The notes under the pieces were generated by a model that did not search any database, was not told the origin of the DNA, and saw only the letters and a program-made list of their open reading frames with translations. A stretch of DNA of 64,000 nucleotides. It comes from Bacillota bacterium. Lineage in GTDB: Bacteria > Bacillota > Clostridia > Acetivibrionales > DTU013. Location: contig JAFABI010000049.1 of the NCBI GenBank assembly GCA_023426125.1, positions 1-64,000 of the forward strand, in the 5' to 3' direction. Both the position numbers and the translations under genes were made by a program. Below are positions 61,336-64,000 of this stretch, in pieces; position 1 is the stretch's first letter; each line of letters begins with the position of its first letter.

Positions 61336-61356
61336 AGTCAGGGATATTCCCTGACT
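61336..61356 (+). terminator. Hairpin ending the hydrogenase operon
   Basis: A perfect 9-bp stem AGTCAGGGA / TCCCTGACT with a 3-nt loop is followed by TATTC. The T-run is weak, so some read-through into the sensory operon is possible. Confidence 0.6.
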
Positions 61357-61400
61357 TATTCAATAAGGTCACGTTACTTTCCATAATGTGACCGGGAAGT

Positions 61401-61465
61401 ATGTTACCATAACATTGACAAAAAAATATCAAAGCGGTATACTGTATATGTTATTTATTTAACAA
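61401..61465 (+). promoter_or_regulatory. Promoter of the sensory hydrogenase operon with Rex-like operator
   Basis: A perfect -35 TTGACA (61415-61420) lies 17 nt before -10 TATACT (61438-61443). Four nt later is ATGTTAT-TTAT-TTAACAA (61448-61465), with a perfect right half and two mismatches on the left against the Rex consensus, in the same position as the site at 56638. A palindrome ATGTTA-cca-TAACAT (61401-61415) abuts the -35 and a dyad GGTCAC/GTGACC lies at 61367-61393; both could bind other regulators. Confidence 0.7.
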
Positions 61466-61495
61466 TCCATGATCACAGTGCAAGGGGGAGGAAGT

Positions 61496-61747
61496 ATGGT
61501 CCGGATAAGCATATGCGTCGGCAGCTCCTGCCATTTAAAAGGCTCTTATCAGGTTATACAGAGATTCCAGGAGCTGATCAAAAAGAATAAGCTGGAAAAC
61601 AAGGTTGAGCTCAAGGCCTCTTTTTGCCTGGGAAGATGCACAAAAGGGGTCGCTGTGAAAATCGATGAAGAATTTGTGGATGAACTGACGATGAGCAACG
61701 CCGAGTCAAAATTCCAGGAGTATGTGTATAAGAAGGTTATGCCATGA
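61496..61747 (+). CDS. Small thioredoxin-like [2Fe-2S] protein
   Basis: This 83-aa protein has CVGSSCHLKGS and SFCLGRCTKG. ATG at 61496 has GGGGGAGG 4 nt upstream. It is the first gene of the sensory operon and overlaps the HydS gene by ATGA. Being a paralogue of 60752-61006, it probably relays electrons to the sensory hydrogenase, as the other may do for the catalytic complex. That division of labour is inference. Confidence 0.88.
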   Translation: MVRISICVGSSCHLKGSYQVIQRFQELIKKNKLENKVELKASFCLGRCTKGVAVKIDEEFVDELTMSNAESKFQEYVYKKVMP

Positions 61748-63465
61748 GTATTATTCAGTTTAAGGAAGCGAATTGCAAGAACTGTTACAAGTGCATACGA
61801 AATTGCCCTGTGAAGGCCATCGCTTTTATCAATGATCAGGCGCGCATCATTGAAGAGGACTGCATGCTTTGCGGCAACTGCCTTACCGTTTGTCCCCAAA
61901 ATGCAAAGGTAGTAAAAAGTGAAGTGGATACGGTAAAGAGTTTTCTTCGGAAGAAGGAAAAAGTATATGTCAGTCTCGCGCCTTCCTTTATCTCCGCTTT
62001 TGAAAATGCTGATGAAAAATGGCTGCATGCCGCGTTGAAAAAACTCGGCTTTACCTGCATCGAGGAAACAGCGGTCGGTGCTGCGCAAGTGTCGAAACAA
62101 TATGACAAATTGATCAACGAAAAGAAAATGAAAAATATTATCACCACGGCATGTCCTTCCATTGCGCTGCTTGTCCAGAAATACTATCCCGAACTGGTAG
62201 GGCAGCTGGCCCCTGTGGTATCGCCGATGATAGCCCATGGAAAGATGCTTCGCGAGACCTATGGCCCAAGGATCCGGGTGGTTTTTATCGGCCCCTGCCT
62301 TTCAAAAAAGGATGAATGCAACGATATTCAACACAGCGGAGTGATCGACGCCGCGATAACCTTTGAGGAATTGGACGCGTGGCTGGCCGAGGAGGGCATC
62401 GGCAGCAGCACGGATTTATCCGGGAATCTGAAGGGAAGCCAGGAACTCAGGACAAGGATATACCCGGCTCCCGGAGGTATTATAAAAACCCTTGAAAGCC
62501 GGGGGAGTAAACATTACCAGTGCATCAGCGTTGACGGCGTGGAGCGGTGCATCAAAATAATGGATTCCATCAAAAGCGGCGGGCTGCAAAACTACTTTAT
62601 CGAGATGAACAGCTGCTCGGGAGGCTGTATCGGCGGCCCCTGCATGAAGCACATAAAGGGCGGCTTCCTGGAAGCCCGGAGCAGGCTGATCGCCTACTTA
62701 AAGCGCGGGTTGAAGGAAGAAAAATTGTTGAGCACCGAGGATGTAAAAATCGATTTGCGGAAAACCTTTTTCGACCTCCCAAGAAAAATCAAAGTTCCGT
62801 CAGAGGCCGTCATCCAGGAAATACTCAACAGCATCGGCAAGTATACCAGGGACAAAGAGCTGAACTGCGGGGCATGCGGTTACTCAAGCTGCAGGGATAA
62901 GGCTATTGCCGTCTATAATAACAGGGCGCAGCTTCATATGTGCCTGCCATATATGCGTGAAAGAGCGGAATCTATGTCAAACCTGATCATAAATACAACG
63001 CCCAACGCGATTTTCGCCCTGGATGAAAAGTTATGCATACAAGAGGCTAATTCCGCGGCGCAAAAAATGTTTGGATTGAATCAATCGGGGTTTGAGGGGA
63101 AGAGCATTTATGATGTCCTGGAATGTGAAGATTTTCAGATAGCCATTGACAGCAGGGAAAACACCTATGATAAGAAATACTACTATGAAAAGTATGGCAT
63201 GACGGTAAAACAGTCCGTTATTTACGTGCCGGATCAAAATATCGTCGTAATTGTCATTAAAGATATCACAGAGGAAGAAAGGCGTGCACAGCAGATGCAC
63301 CGTATCCGGGAAGAAAATGTGGAGCTTGCGCAGAAGGTCATCGAAAAGCAGATGCGGGTCGCACAGGAGATCGCCAGCCTTCTGGGAGAGACAACGGCAG
63401 AGACAAAGGTCGCGCTTACCAAGCTCAAGAAATCAATCCTGTCGGAAACGGGGGATGCCGTGTGA
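61744..63465 (+). CDS. hydS: Sensory [FeFe] hydrogenase with PAS domain (HydS/HfsB-like)
   Basis: This 573-aa protein has two N-terminal 4Fe-4S clusters (Cys11-21, Cys40-50), an H-cluster domain (TTACPSI, Cys137; IGPCLSKKDE, Cys185; NSCSGGCIGG), a further four-Cys domain (CGACGYSSCRDKA ... MCLPYM) and a PAS domain at about 415-520. Where catalytic enzymes have TSCCP, this has TACP: the proton-relay Cys is Ala136. In T. maritima HydS the same Ala substitution accompanies low turnover, consistent with H2 sensing. The C-terminal coiled helix probably talks to the phosphatase encoded next. Confidence 0.92.
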   Translation: MSIIQFKEANCKNCYKCIRNCPVKAIAFINDQARIIEEDCMLCGNCLTVCPQNAKVVKSEVDTVKSFLRKKEKVYVSLAPSFISAFENADEKWLHAALKKLGFTCIEETAVGAAQVSKQYDKLINEKKMKNIITTACPSIALLVQKYYPELVGQLAPVVSPMIAHGKMLRETYGPRIRVVFIGPCLSKKDECNDIQHSGVIDAAITFEELDAWLAEEGIGSSTDLSGNLKGSQELRTRIYPAPGGIIKTLESRGSKHYQCISVDGVERCIKIMDSIKSGGLQNYFIEMNSCSGGCIGGPCMKHIKGGFLEARSRLIAYLKRGLKEEKLLSTEDVKIDLRKTFFDLPRKIKVPSEAVIQEILNSIGKYTRDKELNCGACGYSSCRDKAIAVYNNRAQLHMCLPYMRERAESMSNLIINTTPNAIFALDEKLCIQEANSAAQKMFGLNQSGFEGKSIYDVLECEDFQIAIDSRENTYDKKYYYEKYGMTVKQSVIYVPDQNIVVIVIKDITEEERRAQQMHRIREENVELAQKVIEKQMRVAQEIASLLGETTAETKVALTKLKKSILSETGDAV

Positions 63466-64000
63466 GCCTGTATATCGATACAAGCTTTGAAAGCCTGAAT
63501 AAGCATAATGAAGAGCTCTGCGGGGACAAGGTGGAAATAATCCGTAACGAGAATTCGGTGGTAGTCGTCCTGGCGGATGGTCTGGGAAGCGGTGTGAAGG
63601 CAAATATCCTCGCCACCCTGACCGCAAAAATCATCGGCACCATGGTGTCCAACGGGTCAAGCGTGGATGAGGCGGTGGAGACTATCGCGAATACACTGCC
63701 GGTATGCCGGGACAGGGGGATTGCATATTCTACCTTTTCGATCCTGCAGATATTCTATTCGGGAAAAGGGTATCTGGTTGAGTTTGACAATCCGGCCGTA
63801 TTCCGGCTGAGAAAGGGAAGGCTTTTTCAAACGGATGCGGCCTTAAGGGTGATAAGCGGCAAGTCAATCAAGGAAAGCAGATTTACGGTGACTCCCGACG
63901 ACATATTCATTATGGCAAGCGACGGAGTCATCCACGCCGGAATAGGCCAGACCCTGAATTTGGGCTGGCAGTGGGACAATGTTTCGGAATATCTGCAGAG
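63462..64000 (+). CDS. SpoIIE/PP2C-type serine phosphatase (partial, runs off the window)
   Basis: GTG at 63462 overlaps the HydS stop (GTGA) and the frame is open to the window end, about 179 codons. VVVVLADGLGSGVKA and FIMASDGVIHAG are the two Asp-bearing metal motifs of PP2C/SpoIIE-like phosphatases. In HydS operons such a phosphatase is the likely output module, dephosphorylating a target protein in response to the sensory hydrogenase. The C-terminus is not in the window. Confidence 0.88.
   Translation, partial: MSLYIDTSFESLNKHNEELCGDKVEIIRNENSVVVVLADGLGSGVKANILATLTAKIIGTMVSNGSSVDEAVETIANTLPVCRDRGIAYSTFSILQIFYSGKGYLVEFDNPAVFRLRKGRLFQTDAALRVISGKSIKESRFTVTPDDIFIMASDGVIHAGIGQTLNLGWQWDNVSEYLQ

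Noticed and set aside
61401..61415. ATGTTA-cca-TAACAT as a Rex operator
   Set aside because: The spacing between the GTTA and TAAC cores is 3 nt, not the 6 required; it is kept only as an unassigned dyad.

Overview
This window looks like a chromosomal segment of an anaerobic, plant-polysaccharide-using Clostridia member (Bacillota). The evidence is YesM/YesN-type two-component control of CUT1 sugar ABC importers, DnaD/DnaI-type replication proteins, an NAD-linked trimeric [FeFe] hydrogenase, a methanol:corrinoid methyltransferase pair and Shine-Dalgarno sites of the AGGAGG type. No phage, IS transposase, rRNA or CRISPR array was seen. The genus cannot be fixed from the sequence alone.

Layout. 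1-3.9 kb: a sugar ABC importer (lipoprotein, two permeases). 4.0-9.3 kb (minus strand): a six-gene operon with a 43-aa CxxC micro-protein, a polytopic 4Fe-4S protein, a TlpA/LolA-like fusion, an OmpR-type regulator, a histidine kinase and a membrane-anchored unknown. Three 11-bp direct repeats overlap its likely promoter. An ABC-ATPase fossil lies beyond its end. 9.4-13.6 kb: a CPBP protease, DnaC/DnaI- and DnaD-like genes, a Cys-less CMD-fold protein and tRNA-Arg(ACG). 13.8-33.8 kb: an arabinose-polymer utilisation region with two further CUT1 importers, a GH51 arabinofuranosidase, a GH127 beta-L-arabinofuranosidase, a secreted beta-propeller protein, a YesM/YesN pair, an aldo/keto reductase, a MATE exporter and a GH78 rhamnosidase fossil. 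A duplicated promoter plus regulator tail flanks the propeller gene, and an elaborate nested inverted repeat sits inside one transporter operon. 34.0-52.4 kb: a surface cassette with a 7TM-type histidine kinase, a SARP-type response regulator, a stand-alone receiver, a 2384-aa Ig-repeat secreted protein, a 2223-aa SLH-anchored protein and a subtilisin-like protease. 52.7-56.2 kb (minus strand): an aldo/keto reductase, a broken XRE regulator, and mtaC and mtaB. 56.6-64.0 kb: a hydrogenase operon (NuoE-like, NuoF-like and HydA subunits plus two small proteins), then a second operon with a [2Fe-2S] protein, an HydS-type sensory hydrogenase with a PAS domain and a SpoIIE/PP2C phosphatase cut by the window end. 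Both hydrogenase promoters carry a Rex-like operator in the same place, directly after the -10 box.

How the genes may work together (inference). Arabinan or arabinoxylan fragments are imported and trimmed under YesMN-type control. Fermentation yields NADH and reduced ferredoxin, which the trimeric hydrogenase can discharge as H2. Redox (Rex) and H2 (HydS) sensing would tune that step. MtaBC would let the cell use methanol from pectin. The best candidates for undescribed biology are the surface-protein/subtilase cassette, the CxxC micro-protein/4Fe-4S/TlpA-LolA/two-component operon, and the structured element between permease and binding-protein genes.
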